Source: Tipula vernalis
Taxonomy: Eukaryota > Arthropoda > Insecta > Diptera > Tipulidae
Direction: 5' to 3'
NCBI GenBank assembly: GCA_958295665.1
Contig: OY282558.1
Span: forward strand, 24,799,409 to 24,863,408
Length of the DNA stretch: 64,000 nt
Position numbers and translations under genes: made by a program. The notes below the pieces were generated by a model. It made no database searches and was not told the origin of the DNA. It worked only from the letters and a program-made list of their open reading frames with translations. Numbering within the stretch: position 1 is the first letter of the stretch; every line of letters starts with the position of its first letter. Below, in pieces: positions 8,399 to 19,137 of the stretch.

Positions 8399-10996
8399 CT
8401 ATAGGTTGGGTGGTGGTTCCGTATCGGGTAATTTTGTATAGAATAGAACATAAGCCGCACTTGATACCAATTCATTTTTTTTCGCCAAAGTCACAATGTG
8501 ATCATTAAAATGATACCACCTTTTAAGAATAGTATTATAACAACATGCCGTAAAGTGACCTTTGGTTAATGTCCCGTAATGATTTGCGATGGCGTACAAT
8601 TTATATTCACCATTGAGTGTATGATTATGTTGGATATTATGTACTTCGCTGGGTGCTATATAATCTTTCATTTGTAAATTTTCTAACGGAAAATCAATGA
8701 AATTTTCTATTTTCTGAGATTCTCCTTTACAAGTTGCATGGAAACGCTTCAAATGCACGATTAAAACAGACGGTAGTCGTACAATATCTAATTTTTTAAC
8801 ACCACCTTGCATTTGGCCACAAAGAGAGCATCTCCAGTCCATAAGTAGTTCACCATTAAAATGAAGATTAAGACAATCGGCAAGTGTAAAACGCTGATTA
8901 ACCTTCCCTTCTGGTAGCTCCAAGCCTATATCACTAAATTCCTCGTACCTCCGATTCTCATAACTACACGCCTTACATTTTATAGTATTCTTCATTAGGC
9001 CAAAAAACAAATTCGATATTATGCTTTCGTTCCCTAATATGAAATTCAGCCAAGCCTTTTCCGGTGAAGTGCCTTTAGGTGACGAGGGTTGTTGTGGCAT
9101 TCCTTTTAAAGCATTATGCATAGAATTTATTAACAAAAGTAGCAATTCATGGGCGTCCTCAGCCCGGTATTGTACAAAATTAGGATAAATTTTTAAAACC
9201 GTTTCCAAAGTTACCGTCGGAGAGATCTTTGTAAATTCTCCACTCCACAGACTGCGTACCAAATTTGCCACATGCTCCGTAATCAAAATTTCTGGTGTAA
9301 TGCACTTTTTCATGTATTTCCTGTACATTTTGTCTAGGAAGCAAATGGTTAAAGAGTTTGTATTGCTAATACATTGCATAATGGTGTTCATGTAACAAGA
9401 ATTGCCCAAATTTTTTAGTCCGGTTAAACCTCGATCAAGAACTACATTAGGCTGTGGCAAATCTGCCTGTAAATCTTTCTGGTCATCAGAGGGCATCGTG
9501 GCCGGCGATGGATCTATTGCCGGTGGTTTAACTGGTGTTGTCTCACGTGTTTCCGACAATCGCTTTTCTTGTGCCAACTTTTCATTCATTTCATTTAAAT
9601 TTTGTGCTTCGCGTTCCTTTTCCTCAATTTGTTTAATTTTTTCGTTTGATACAGCTTCTTCTGTAATATTTGTTTGCTCTTCGTTAATTTTCTCTCTTAA
9701 ATTTATGCTCTCGTTTGCAATATCGTGTTCCGCACTCTCCACCAGCATAACATCATATTCTAATTTTGTTACATTTTCAATAATCTCTTCCTTGGTCTGT
9801 TCATCTTGAGCACATTCTTGCTCGATTAGCGCTTCTTTTATTGCCACTTCTATAACTTGCCGCTTCTTCTCTATATTTACATATTCATCGGCCAATTCTT
9901 CACGCTTCTCAATATATTCGCTCATTTGTTTTACAAGAACTTTCTTTATAATATCGGGACTTGTTTCACAATCTGGGACTGAAACAGTTTTTACTTGTAC
10001 ATTAAACGTTTCTTCTTTCATTACTATATCATTAATCGAAGGATACTCGTTTTCTTCTTCTTTAGGTGGACAAATTCTTGGCGGCGATTTAACGTTTGAA
10101 TTCGACGTGTGTTGTGGAAATCGAGTAAGAAATTCTTCATAACCACCTTTTAAAAATTTCAACCTTCCACTTTCAACATAAGGATCATAAAGACTTAAAA
10201 CCGACATCAAAATGTGAAGTGGTGAATCATTAATCGGTTCTTTTTCATTGGTATTCCAATCAATAATTACTACGTTTTTTATTAGTTTCCTGCCTTTCCA
10301 TATATCCTTATCATGGGGAGTTAAGGTGCTTGTTAACTGTGTAACAGTTTCACCTATCTTAATTTGTTCTTCGTCTATATTTATAATAGCAGGATGCTTA
10401 ATTCTCGATTCGAAATAATCTTTATACGGTCGACAATCAATTAAGAGTAGTTCCGTTGTATTGGAATACATTTTTAGAAGCATTTTGTTTAATTCGTTAC
10501 AGGTGATGTACCGTCGTAGTGTATAACACCACTCACCACTTTGTTCGGGTTCGTCTACAACTGATATTTCTTTATACGGATTTACCATTTCTATCAATTT
10601 GCCTGTTTCCTTTTCATAGGCCGCTATTTTTTTGTACCGGGACTCTAGAGATGCAATTACGTCCTTAAATCGAGTTTCACTTACTGTAGGTTCCTCTGTC
10701 GACCGTAATATATCGCTAATCGTATTTTTATATTTTTCATACTTTGGTGAGGCACGAATCATATCTGCTAATTTGAAATAACGACTGTATTTGATGTAAG
10801 CCATTTCCTCGTCAGTCATATCATATGAATGCTTTGCGACCATCAGTAAGGTTTGACAGCATTTGGTTAATTTTAATATTGGTAAGCTTTTAAACTTTTC
10901 GCTTGGGAAATTTTCTGATTTCGAATCCAATTCTGCCAACGATTTACCCACATATACCTCATACAAAATATTACAACCTTTATCCAACTTTTCCAT
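8399..10996 (-). CDS. Usp8: Ubiquitin carboxyl-terminal hydrolase 8 (USP8/UBPY-like)
   Basis: 865-residue intact frame with the full USP8 domain order. Residues ~5-125 form the N-terminal USP8 dimerisation/MIT-like helical region; ~165-295 a rhodanese-like domain (LLLIDCRPYKDYFESRI); ~345-480 charged coiled coil; ~522-858 the USP catalytic domain. The Cys box is GLKNLGNSCYMNT (catalytic Cys534), the His box GTLTKGHFTACC (His814) and the third residue lies in WYHFND (Asp832). Zinc-ribbon pairs are CKAC (~674) and CSLC (~723). Family members remove ubiquitin from endosomal cargo and act with ESCRT machinery at early endosomes. Length is close to the fly protein. The ATG at 10996 is preceded by an A-rich context (TTTAAA) and fits the family N-terminus. 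No introns interrupt it. The family assignment is firm; whether this is the only copy or a retrogene is not determinable here. Confidence 0.95.
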   Translation of the reverse strand: MEKLDKGCNILYEVYVGKSLAELDSKSENFPSEKFKSLPILKLTKCCQTLLMVAKHSYDMTDEEMAYIKYSRYFKLADMIRASPKYEKYKNTISDILRSTEEPTVSETRFKDVIASLESRYKKIAAYEKETGKLIEMVNPYKEISVVDEPEQSGEWCYTLRRYITCNELNKMLLKMYSNTTELLLIDCRPYKDYFESRIKHPAIINIDEEQIKIGETVTQLTSTLTPHDKDIWKGRKLIKNVVIIDWNTNEKEPINDSPLHILMSVLSLYDPYVESGRLKFLKGGYEEFLTRFPQHTSNSNVKSPPRICPPKEEENEYPSINDIVMKEETFNVQVKTVSVPDCETSPDIIKKVLVKQMSEYIEKREELADEYVNIEKKRQVIEVAIKEALIEQECAQDEQTKEEIIENVTKLEYDVMLVESAEHDIANESINLREKINEEQTNITEEAVSNEKIKQIEEKEREAQNLNEMNEKLAQEKRLSETRETTPVKPPAIDPSPATMPSDDQKDLQADLPQPNVVLDRGLTGLKNLGNSCYMNTIMQCISNTNSLTICFLDKMYRKYMKKCITPEILITEHVANLVRSLWSGEFTKISPTVTLETVLKIYPNFVQYRAEDAHELLLLLINSMHNALKGMPQQPSSPKGTSPEKAWLNFILGNESIISNLFFGLMKNTIKCKACSYENRRYEEFSDIGLELPEGKVNQRFTLADCLNLHFNGELLMDWRCSLCGQMQGGVKKLDIVRLPSVLIVHLKRFHATCKGESQKIENFIDFPLENLQMKDYIAPSEVHNIQHNHTLNGEYKLYAIANHYGTLTKGHFTACCYNTILKRWYHFNDHIVTLAKKNELVSSAAYVLFYTKLPDTEPPPNL

Positions 10997-12252
10997 TTTA
11001 AAATAATGTTTATAATTTAAAGTATTTATACAAAGATAATGAATGTAATAAAAATTTTATTTTATTAATTATATTAATATTTAAAAATAATTGTCCGCAC
11101 TAAGAATTTTCAAGTTCGTCTAAACAAAGGAATAGGATTGACAGGAGAGTCGTTTGAACTAGATTCTAGATATATTATCCAATTTCGAAAAGTAACAAGA
11201 ATTAAATAAATGGCCAATTTTCCAAAAAAAATTACTGTGGTTATTTTCTGCAAAACTGCATTTGTAATGCGTTACTGTTTTAGGTACAATAATGAATGGA
11301 TTATTTTTCGTATTTTATGAAAATCGAAAATATTCTCCGACATATTATTTTCAACATATTCTCTCGTTTGAATTCTAGGTATAATTTCCAATTGTTGAAA
11401 CATCTTTTCAAACTCCCAGATGGCCATGATGTTACAGCTGTCTTATACTAGTATTTTGTTTCACTGCCAACCTGTCGATGATGATTAGGACGGGTGGGTG
11501 CTACTGTATAATGGTAAAATATTATGTAAGTGTATATTTCGTGGTACAAGTATCATATGTACTACTTCTTTAGGGTTAATGAACTTTATTTAATTTTGTT
11601 TTTATTATGTACAATACATAAACGAGTTGGTGGTATCCGCAATTTATTATAGAATGCCATTCAAATAGATAGTGATAACGCTATGTTATTATTTTTTTCT
11701 CCCTTCCTACTTCATGATACATTTCTGTTGTCTTCGTGTGATGGTAATTTGGACATACTATGACGGTTATATCTTACCCCGCTTGACGGTTAGAGTTGGG
11801 TTGAAAATTCGTGGTAGAGGTGTGGGTGTACTGAATTTGGAAATACAGACGTATGGATATTACTCTATCTATGTAAAGCAATAAGGTATTTATGTATGTG
11901 TACAAATATACCCGAAAACGGAAGATTATTTTTTTTTTGTTGCATGGTAAAGGATTGGTCATAAGTGAGGCCACCGCGAACAAGTCTTAAGGAAAGTGAA
12001 AAATTAATTCAATAAATATTTTTATAACTGCCCGGGCAAAGTTTTGAAGTGAGACTAGTGATAACATATTAAATTCTAATGAGAATTGATTTTTCTTCAA
12101 TCGGTGAGATCACCTTTCTTAAGTGATATTTTTTTTGGGTGTAATTCGTTTTACTAAATTGACCCGTTTTACTTTAAGTTCTATAATTGGTCAACGATAT
12201 CGCATCATACAATTTTTTTCCGGAATTTTCCTGTCGAGTGTAAGATTTTATT
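10997..12252. other. USP8 upstream region, no gene seen
   Basis: AT-rich 5' flank of USP8. Open frames at 11672-11884 and 11774-11983 overlap on opposite strands and have no protein features. The stretch 12000-12252 may be decayed leader or gag of the following gypsy element but shows no recognisable motif. Confidence 0.35.
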
Positions 12253-12320
12253 AGCTAGATTCCCCGGGGACTACGGCAAAACGACTCTTACTAAACATGT
12301 AAAAGACTCTTACTAAACAT
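12253..12320 (+). repeat. Displaced duplicate of an internal gypsy segment
   Basis: 12253-12300 (GCTAGATTCCCCGGGGACTA onward, to AAACATGTAA) matches 13340-13387 inside the pol frame with about two mismatches. The block GACTCTTACTAAACATGTA is repeated once more immediately downstream (to 12320). The true location is in pol; the upstream copy sits at the apparent truncated edge of the element. Confidence 0.75.
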
Positions 12321-12335
12321 GTATGTGCGACCCGC

Positions 12336-12569
12336 ATGAACCAGCGGAGTGTGCGAGAAACCATTCTCGAAGAAGTTACGGGAACCATCGTCGACGAAGT
12401 CACTCTCGAGCCCAACACCGGTACTGAATTAGCTCCACGAAGGAGGTCCAGATATCGATATAAGGGGAAGCAAAGAACGCCCACCGAAAATAAAGAAGAG
12501 AACATCGATAAATCCTGCTCCTGTGCACCAAACACGAGCACCAATACACCATCGGAAAACGAAAACTAA
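12336..12569 (+). pseudogene. Gypsy polyprotein fragment before protease
   Basis: A 77-residue hydrophilic, Arg/Glu-rich open frame directly upstream of the protease but in another frame. It could be the gag-pol junction or a spacer of the polyprotein. It has no zinc knuckle or other motif, so the assignment rests on position only. Confidence 0.35.
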
Positions 12570-12652
12570 TCGCTGGTATAGGGCACCCAGCGGCTAAAGA
12601 AAATTATAATGCCCCAGAGGAAATAACAATACAAGCAACAAACGGTGCCTCC

Positions 12653-13654
12653 TTGACAACCGAGGGACTTCTCAACCAGAGTAAGTGTACATTCGTCATC
12701 GATACCGGTGCTACAGTGAGTTTAGTGAACAGCGATTTTCATAAACTAAGGCCTACGATCATACGACCATGCAACTTACGAGTTAAGACAGTGACTGGAG
12801 ATCCTTGCCCGGTCCGCGGTATCGTCGACCTAACTGTAAAACTGGGAGAGTTCGCACAGCCGGCAAGTTTTGTTATTGCCGATATAAGAGACGATGTGAT
12901 ACTCGGAACAAACTTCCTGAAGAAATTCCATGGCCAAATCAATCCATGGCCAAAGGCGACTTCGTCAAGAGTGAACATACTCCCTAGATCAGAAATGTTT
13001 GTCTCTGTGAAACTAGCCACGACCAGCTTAGGGACCTACGTGATCGAGCACCCAGAAACGTCCAATCTGTTGGAGGGAATTATGATCGCACGAGGACTCA
13101 TTGACGCAAGTAGCCTTCTTCAGCATGTGCGAATAGCTAACAGCACAGATCAGATGAAGATCCTTCCAGAAAACACCTATGTGGGCGAGATGAAAGGGGC
13201 AGAAATCGTTCCTCCGGGAAAGTGGGACCCGGCTTCGCAAAACCAAATCGACGAAGTAATCCAACGATCTCTGAACGGAATACCAAGAGAGTCACACTAT
13301 TCGGTCACACAATTTTTAAATAGTTATGGAGACGTATTTGCTAGATTCCCCGGGGACTACGGGAAAATGACTCTTACTAAACATGTAATAGAAGTAGGAG
13401 AGGCCAGTCCAATAAAGCAACCACCGCGAAAAATACCCATTGCAAAACAGGGTGAAATAAGCAACCTATTGACTGACATGAAAATCAAAGGTGTCATCGA
13501 GCCAGCTGTCAGCCCTTGGTCGTCTCCCATCGTGCTTGTCCGGAAGAACGATGGGTCCCTAAGGTTTTGCGTCGATTACCGGCGATTGAATGATGTCACC
13601 CGGAAGGACTCGTTTCCTTTACCTCGAATTGATGTTACTTTATGGATTCCATGA
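12653..13654 (+). pseudogene. Gypsy protease and N-terminal reverse transcriptase
   Basis: The retropepsin active site FVIDTGAT lies at residues ~14-21 (Asp codon at 12701), followed by the flap/second hairpin VILGTNF (~residue 84). After a linker, the reverse transcriptase begins with the conserved block SPWSSPIVLVRKNDGSLRF and CVDYRRLN (~residues 283-318). The frame ends at a TGA at 13652, exactly where the FSTLD motif block of RT should start, and the next 50 bases contain a frameshift plus stops. The ORF is open upstream of residue 1 in the same frame, so the true start of this segment is not at 12653. Confidence 0.85.
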
Positions 13655-13710
13655 AAGGCGCTTGCTGGTTTTCGACCCTTGATTGAGAATCCGGTTATTG
13701 ACAGGTTGAA

Positions 13711-14244
13711 TTGAAGGAAAAAGACAGGCCTAAGACTGCGTTTTCGACCGGAGATGGCCTTTGGCAGTTCACCGTAATGCCCTTTGGCCTGTGCAACGCT
13801 CCTGCCACATTCTCCAAATTAATGCAGATGGTTTTTGCAGGGCTTCCATGGGAAACGTGCCTGGTTTATCTAGATGACATAATCGTCTACGGAAAAGACA
13901 TCGACGAACTAACCAAGAAGATGCAACAGGTATTCGAGAGGCTACGAGCGGCAAACTTGAAGCTCAATCCGAAAAAATGCCACCTATTCAAGAAGGAAGT
14001 CCAATACCTAGGACATATTGTTAGTAATAAAGGTATTAGAACAGATCCTACCAAAATAGAGACGGTCCGCAGCTGGCCGCGTCCAGAAGGAAAGTCACAC
14101 ATGCGCAGTTTTTTGGGCCTCTGTTCATACTACCGCACATTCATAAGAAATTTCGCTTCCATCGCCAAGCCATTGTTCGAATTGACGGAAAAACAGCGAA
14201 AATTCGAATGGAACGACACCGATCTTGGCAAATCCTCAACTTGA
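13711..14244 (+). pseudogene. Gypsy reverse transcriptase, catalytic half
   Basis: Continues the RT with FTVMPFGLCNAPATF and the polymerase active site VYLDDII (YLDD codons 13867-13878), then LKLNPKKCHLFKKEVQYLGH and the thumb/connection SFLGLCSYYRTFI. The catalytic Asp pair is intact. The frame breaks near 14235, where RNase H continues in another frame (14225-14479). Confidence 0.85.
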
Positions 14245-14650
14245 TAAACCTTTCATCGTTGACACTGATGCAAGTCTTGCCGGGATTGGCGGCGTTTTAT
14301 CGCAAGAAGTAGAGGGCAACGAGAAAATTATCGACAACTTTTCGCGGACGTTGAGGAATGCGGAACGAAATTACTGCACCACCCGACGGGAATTATTAGC
14401 TGTCGTGAAATCTCTCCAACACTTCCATTCCTATTTGTATGGCCAACATTTACCGTGCGTACAGATCATGCGTCGTTAACCTGGCTGCTGAATTTTAAAA
14501 GGCCTGAAGGCCAAGTTGCTCGATGGATCGAAATTTTACAACAATACGATTTTGAGATCCAGTATCGCCTTGGCCAGAAACATGGAAACGCCGACGCTTT
14601 TTCACAATCGAGAACCGCGAAGCAGAATTCACCGTTCAAGCGACGAGACT
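14225..14650 (+). pseudogene. Gypsy RNase H domain
   Basis: Two overlapping frames carry the RNase H. The first has FIVDTDASLAGIGGVLSQ (first catalytic Asp) and the TRRELLAVVKSLQHF block with the catalytic Glu; the second, after a shift near 14465, has RTDHASLTWLL (third Asp) and GNADAFS, the usual domain end. It would degrade the RNA strand during cDNA synthesis. The frameshift splits it. Confidence 0.8.
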
Positions 14651-15957
14651 AGATACGGGAGAAGCACGTTTCATAAAAGCCCAGCAGCAAGATGCCGTCA
14701 TAGGACGAATCTATGACTGGAAGCAGCAAGACAACCGGCCGACATCGGAAGAAATTTCTACACTGCCTGCAATTACCAAAGGATATTGGGCACAATGGGA
14801 CTCGATTGTACTTCACGATGGGCTCCTAAAACGTAAGTTCGAATCAGCTGACGGAACTTCCACTATTTTTCAGACCTTACTATCGCCATCCATGATCGAG
14901 GAGGTTTTAATGGATGCACATGATGGGAAAACCTCAGGGCATTCTGGCGTAACGAAAACCAAACAGCGAGTCCGGGAGAAATTTTATTAGCAAGGATGGC
15001 TCCGTGATATCGAACAGTGGTACCGGAAATGCGACGTATGTGCCACACGGAAAGGTCTGCATCGCCGAACTCGTGGGCGAATGAAGCGTTATGTAGTTGG
15101 CGCCTCTTTCGAAAGAATCGGGATTGACATCAAGGGTCCACTTCCAGTCACGGATAAAGGAAACCGTTACGCGTTAGTCATTATGGACTATTTTACGAAG
15201 TGGTCAGAGGTCATCGGAATACCAGACCAGACTGCTGAAACTGTAGCCGAGACATTGACCCACGAGATTGTCTCTCGATATGGTGTACCTCTCGAAATCC
15301 ATTCGGACCTAGGTAGAAATTTCGAAGCGGCTGTGTTCACCAAGACAATGGAACTTCTAGGTGCTAAAAAGATGAGAACCACACCACTGCACCCGCAATC
15401 TGATGGAATGGTAGAACGGCATAACCGCACCTTGGGTGATTACTTAGCCAAATTCATTGGAGACAATCAGCGCGAGTGGGACCGACTGCTCCCATTGTTC
15501 ATGTTGGCGTATCGCTCGTCGGTTCATGAGGTCGACGAATGTGTCCCCCGCCGAAATGCTACAAGGAAGAAAGCTGCGCTTACCAGGGTGCATGTTGGTA
15601 GGATCAAATCCTGATACATTGACGGCCGACGATTATTCCGGTACTCTCCAAAAGCGGATGGATCGCATTCACGAGTTCGCTCGCGGAAATCTTAATCTCG
15701 CAACCAACAAGATGGTCAGACAATACGATTCCAAAACAAACCCCATCCAGTTTTGCGTAGGAGATTTGGTGTGGTTATGCAACCCCGTCCAGCGAGTTGG
15801 TTTTTACGCTAAACTGCAATGCGATTGGGATGGACCGTACGAAATCATTGGAAAACTGAACGACTTGATTGTCCGCGTAAAGAAACCCGCTGGCAGAGCA
15901 AAAGTGGTGCACGTCGACAGATTGGGTCATTATCTCGGAAATACAGCATCACCATAA
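14651..15957 (+). pseudogene. Gypsy integrase
   Basis: The HHCC zinc-binding N-terminal domain spans about 14905-15060 (H in DAHDGKTSGHSG, CDVC near 15035) and holds a TAG stop at 14988-14990 where a Trp codon is usual. The catalytic core has Asp in GIDIKGP (~15122), Asp in HSDLG (~15303) and Glu in MVERHN (~15412). A frameshift near 15530 moves the C-terminal domain (AEMLQGRKLRLP, VGDLVWL, WDGPYEII, VHVDRL) to the frame ending at 15957. Catalytic residues remain but the enzyme cannot be made in one piece. Confidence 0.85.
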
Positions 15958-15993
15958 ATTGCGACGGGACGTTCGCAAGCCGGAAGGGGGCCG

Positions 15994-16429
15994 TGTAACA
16001 AATGAAAGCGCCTTAATGACGACTTCGTTTATTTAAATTTTTGTATAATGTGTATAAATTCGCTAGAATATTGTGTAATTCAGACATATGTAAAATAAAA
16101 TAAAATAACCACCAAACAGTTAGTACTGGAGTGGGAAACCGACGCCAACGACTCAACGAGTCTATTCTTACACTCACGCTGACACGCAATGGATTAAAAC
16201 CCCTCGATTCAAAGAGTGGAAGGTCAATAACCTTGCCATACCGTGACGTCACTCGAGTTGTCCTGCTCTTCTAAGCCGTTCCTCATCCTCTCCAGTCGGA
16301 GCCACCATCGTACCACTTCATCTGCAGACTAAATCCTCGTATAGGAAAGGTCAATAACCCTTGCTGTAGTGAAGTATCGCTCAGTCACTCACTCCGCGTC
16401 TAGCAGAACGAGCAGCCATCGGTGTTACA
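15994..16429 (+). repeat. 3' LTR of the gypsy element
   Basis: Begins TGTAACA and ends TGTTACA, i.e. TG...CA termini with an inverted edge, right after the purine tract. AAAATAAAATAAAATAAC at about 16092-16107 supplies polyadenylation signals. A 20-bp motif (AAGGTCAATAACC) occurs twice inside. Length 436 bp. No 5' partner is present in the window. Confidence 0.8.
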
Positions 16430-16980
16430 ATATTCATTATTTAAAGTAAAATCAGTTTGATAAGTATAAATTAGAACACGTATTGTTGGAAACGAATTTA
16501 AAGTTTCAGGTACATCTTTGCAACCATTTAAAGACGCTACAGGGTACCCTTTGGCGACGATATGGGTGAATTTTTTTAATAAAAATTTTTGTTATTTAAT
16601 TATATTTTATCATAATTATTTTCCAATCTACTACGTTCAATTCAAAATCTATTTTTTTTTTTGTATGGCTTGGGCAAAGCGAAATTTCTTTAGTGTTATT
16701 ATTTATTCTTAGCTACAAATTATTATTCAATAAAGTTAATTGAATCCATTGAAGTTGTTAAAAAAAATGGAGTGAGTTTTTTTTTGTTAACTGATGATGA
16801 TGAGTTCTCGAGGGTGGCCCTTTTGCATTTGCCAGGGATATTATTTTTTTTTTTTCTTATTGTCCGTATGATTCGTACGAGCCATGAGTCTATGTGTTGA
16901 GGACCCTTCCAGCCGTTGAGTCTACCCGATAAAACGTTACCAAAGACGGTTTGTTACAATAAATTTGCAGTAATAATACA
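16430..16980. other. Unassigned spacer
   Basis: No supported gene. A TTTCAG-GTACATC acceptor-like site at about 16508 precedes a short open stretch (16518-16712) with no domain features. Nothing else recognisable. Confidence 0.3.
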
Positions 16981-17182
16981 CAGTGAAGGTGCGTATATGC
17001 TCCAATTCTGGTGAAAAAATGTATACACCACGAAGTTAGCAAAATAGTATAATTTTTAGTTAAAATTGGTTACCCTGGTGAGAACTTTTTGTTCTAGTTG
17101 GAAATAATTCAACTCATACAGCTAACTTCGCGGTGTACATTTTTTTCACAAGAAATGTATAGCATGTACGCAGCTTCAGTGC
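16981..17182. repeat. Imperfect palindrome 1 (arms ~60 bp)
   Basis: 16981-17040 (CAGTGAAGGTGCGTATATGC ... CACGAAGTTAGC) pairs with 17121-17182 (GCTAACTTCGCGGTGTACAT ... GCAGCTTCAGTG), about 80-85 percent complementary around an 80-bp spacer. Likely a fold-back transposon or MITE. Confidence 0.7.
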
Positions 17183-17477
17183 GAGTTTACGACCATTTTC
17201 TGATGAAAAATTTTCAACAGGCAACCAATCGACGTAGTCTATTTTGTAAACAAATTTCTCCTTCCGAACATAATTCTTTTATTTTCCATATAAAATATAT
17301 TGAATCTGCTGAAAATTTTTCATCAGATAATGGTCGTAAACTCGCACTCACTGCGAGTTTACGTAAATATTCTGCTGAAAATTTGTCAGCAAGATCGCAT
17401 GCAATTTCAAAATATTTTATTCGGAAGGGGAAATTTGTTTACGAAATAGGCTACGTCGATTGTTTGCCTTCTGTTAT
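17179..17477. repeat. Nested palindromes 2 and 3
   Basis: 17179-17220 (GTGCGAGTTTACGACC...) is inverted at about 17306-17347, and 17216-17345 as a whole is inverted around 17350 onto 17352-17477 (shared blocks AATCGACGTAG, GTAAACAAATTTC, CTTCCGAA, CTGCTGAAAATTT). The same arm therefore serves two overlapping hairpins. A 163-residue open frame (17098-17589) crosses the palindromes and is best explained as chance. Confidence 0.7.
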
Positions 17478-17479
17478 GG

Positions 17480-18396
17480 AGGGGGGAAAATTACCAAAAT
17501 ATGAGAAAATTATATGTCCGTCAAGTTCTTCTGTTGCAAAATTACAATCAAAGTTACTGAAATTATTTTTCGAGTATGCGCCATATTAGAAAAAATGTGT
17601 AGATTGTCATACTAAAGTCCGATGTAGATGAAGATAAATGTTTGCCCGACAAAATTTTTGCGTGCCAGTTAGAGCAACCCGCAATAGAAAAATACACACG
17701 CCTAGTGTTCGCTGATGACAAGGGATAAAAAATATCCGGATATTTTCTGAGCAAAAAAACGAACGCATTAAAGGGATCGGTATATTTTTAACTCTATACT
17801 TGATAACCGAAAAATATTATTTTTATCGGCGTAAAATATTCCAAAATTTATACGAACTGAAAAATTTAAATTAAAATAATATGAAAATCTACGATTTAAA
17901 CAATAACATTAATAAAAAATGAAATTGGACAGGTACGATGAAAATGGAATTCTTAAATGATTATTAGAGGAAATTTGTGAATATGGCCAATTAGCCTGTA
18001 ACTTGGCTATTTCTTGACCGATTTTGATGAAATTCGATGACGCTGGTAATGGTAAACGTGATGTTATAATAATATTCCTCTGACGTTGGCTTTGACCATT
18101 GTGCCAGGTTGTTGTTTAATTAAATCGTACATTTGCAACTTGCTTTTGATGCCAAAACGGCTTAACCGTGGTACGATTGGCATCACCGAAATAAAATTCG
18201 GACGATTAAAATTCCTAGACCAAGTTAAGAAAAGTGGAACGTATTCCCAAATGAAGAGACAATGGACATTTTCAAAGGAAGGACTAATCAGCAATTTAGG
18301 ATATTGCTTACAGTTCATTTTTATATAAAATATTGGCCACTTATTACATATTTTATTGTGAATGAGCTATTATAGCTCAAAATATAGAGTGTGCGA
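17480..18396. other. Unassigned AT-rich region
   Basis: Overlapping open frames on both strands at 18064-18328 show no family features. No repeat partner found in the window. Confidence 0.3.
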
Positions 18397-18626
18397 ATTC
18401 TGGAAAATGTAGATGTTCATTATATTCTTAAAATTAAATATTAATTTCTTAATTTTGGTACGCGGCGCGCCGAAGTGGAGATTTAATATTAAAATTATAA
18501 TGCAAATCTCCATTTTCCGGAATATTTAAACACAAAATTCTGGATCTTCCATTTTGCAAAGAATTAAATCTTCATTTTCCAGATTTCAAATTTGTCTGTG
18601 AATGTCCATTTTCCAGAATATTTCAA
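18397..18626. repeat. Inverted-repeat element, ~230 bp
   Basis: GAATTCTGGAAAATG at the left end is mirrored by CATTTTCCAGAATATTTC at the right. The interior repeats CATTTTCC(A/G)GA two more times and has its own small palindrome (GGAGATTTAATATT ... AAATCTCC). Probably a small MITE directly upstream of the BEL element. Confidence 0.5.
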
Positions 18627-18639
18627 CATGGAATATTTT

Positions 18640-19021
18640 GTGTTCACAATTATCACTACCTGCATGCACCATTATCATTGTTATCAGCAATCAACATCAT
18701 CATCACAGGACCGAATCATGCCAACGTTTCAAAGATTTAAGCATTTCTGAAAGAAATCAGATGGTCACGCTGCACAATTTGTGCAGAAATTGTCTCAGCC
18801 AAAACCATTCGACAACAAATTGCAGCATCAACCTGAGTTGTTTTACCTGCAAAGGCAGACATCATACGTTGCTACATGTAAAAAATCAAGAAAACAGTAT
18901 TGGAAAGCTGAACATCTCAACACTCGACAATGATAGTGGCCCGGTACTTTTAGCAACAGCCCTAATAAAAATACAGAATATGTTCGGTAGTTTTACTCTA
19001 CCCCAGCCAATCGACAGATAG
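18640..19021 (+). pseudogene. BEL/Pao gag zinc fingers and protease lead-in
   Basis: The frame carries LHNLCRNCLSQNHSTTNC and CFTCKGRHHTLLH, the paired zinc-finger arrangement at the gag/protease junction of BEL/Pao elements. It runs on to VLLATALIKIQNMFGSF, which normally leads straight to the protease LLDSG active site. Here the sequence jumps instead to what follows the active site, and the frame stops at 19021, so the catalytic Asp segment is lost by a small deletion around 18995-19025. Confidence 0.75.
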
Positions 19022-19137
19022 CAATAGAAGTAAGTTCCAGATTTCCATCGATTTTCAAGATTCAAGTTAATGCTTTAGTTCTGGGAACTATCACCAAACC
19101 ATTTCCAGACAAGAACACATTGGGTTAAGACAGCGAA

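Larger units (their letters stand above)
12253..16429 (+). mobile_element. 5'-truncated Ty3/gypsy retrotransposon
   Basis: Contains pol in Ty3/gypsy order (protease, reverse transcriptase, RNase H, integrase) and a 3' LTR at 15994-16429 preceded by a purine tract GGAAGGGGG (15982-15990). No 5' LTR, primer-binding site or gag zinc knuckle could be found upstream, so the left part is lost. At least four frameshifts and stops break pol. The 5' edge is marked by a stray copy of an internal 48-bp segment, evidence of rearrangement. Its base composition is visibly richer in G+C than the surroundings. Confidence 0.9.

Noticed and set aside
9402..9809. 135-residue plus-strand frame inside USP8
   Set aside because: It lies antisense to the coiled-coil region of USP8 and is a shadow of that gene.
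16013..16252. 79-residue minus-strand frame near the gypsy 3' end
   Set aside because: It lies entirely within the 3' LTR, has no known features, and overlaps its polyadenylation region.
17098..17589. 163-residue open frame as a gene
   Set aside because: It runs through three overlapping palindromes, so its sequence is explained by inverted DNA repeats; no protein features were seen.
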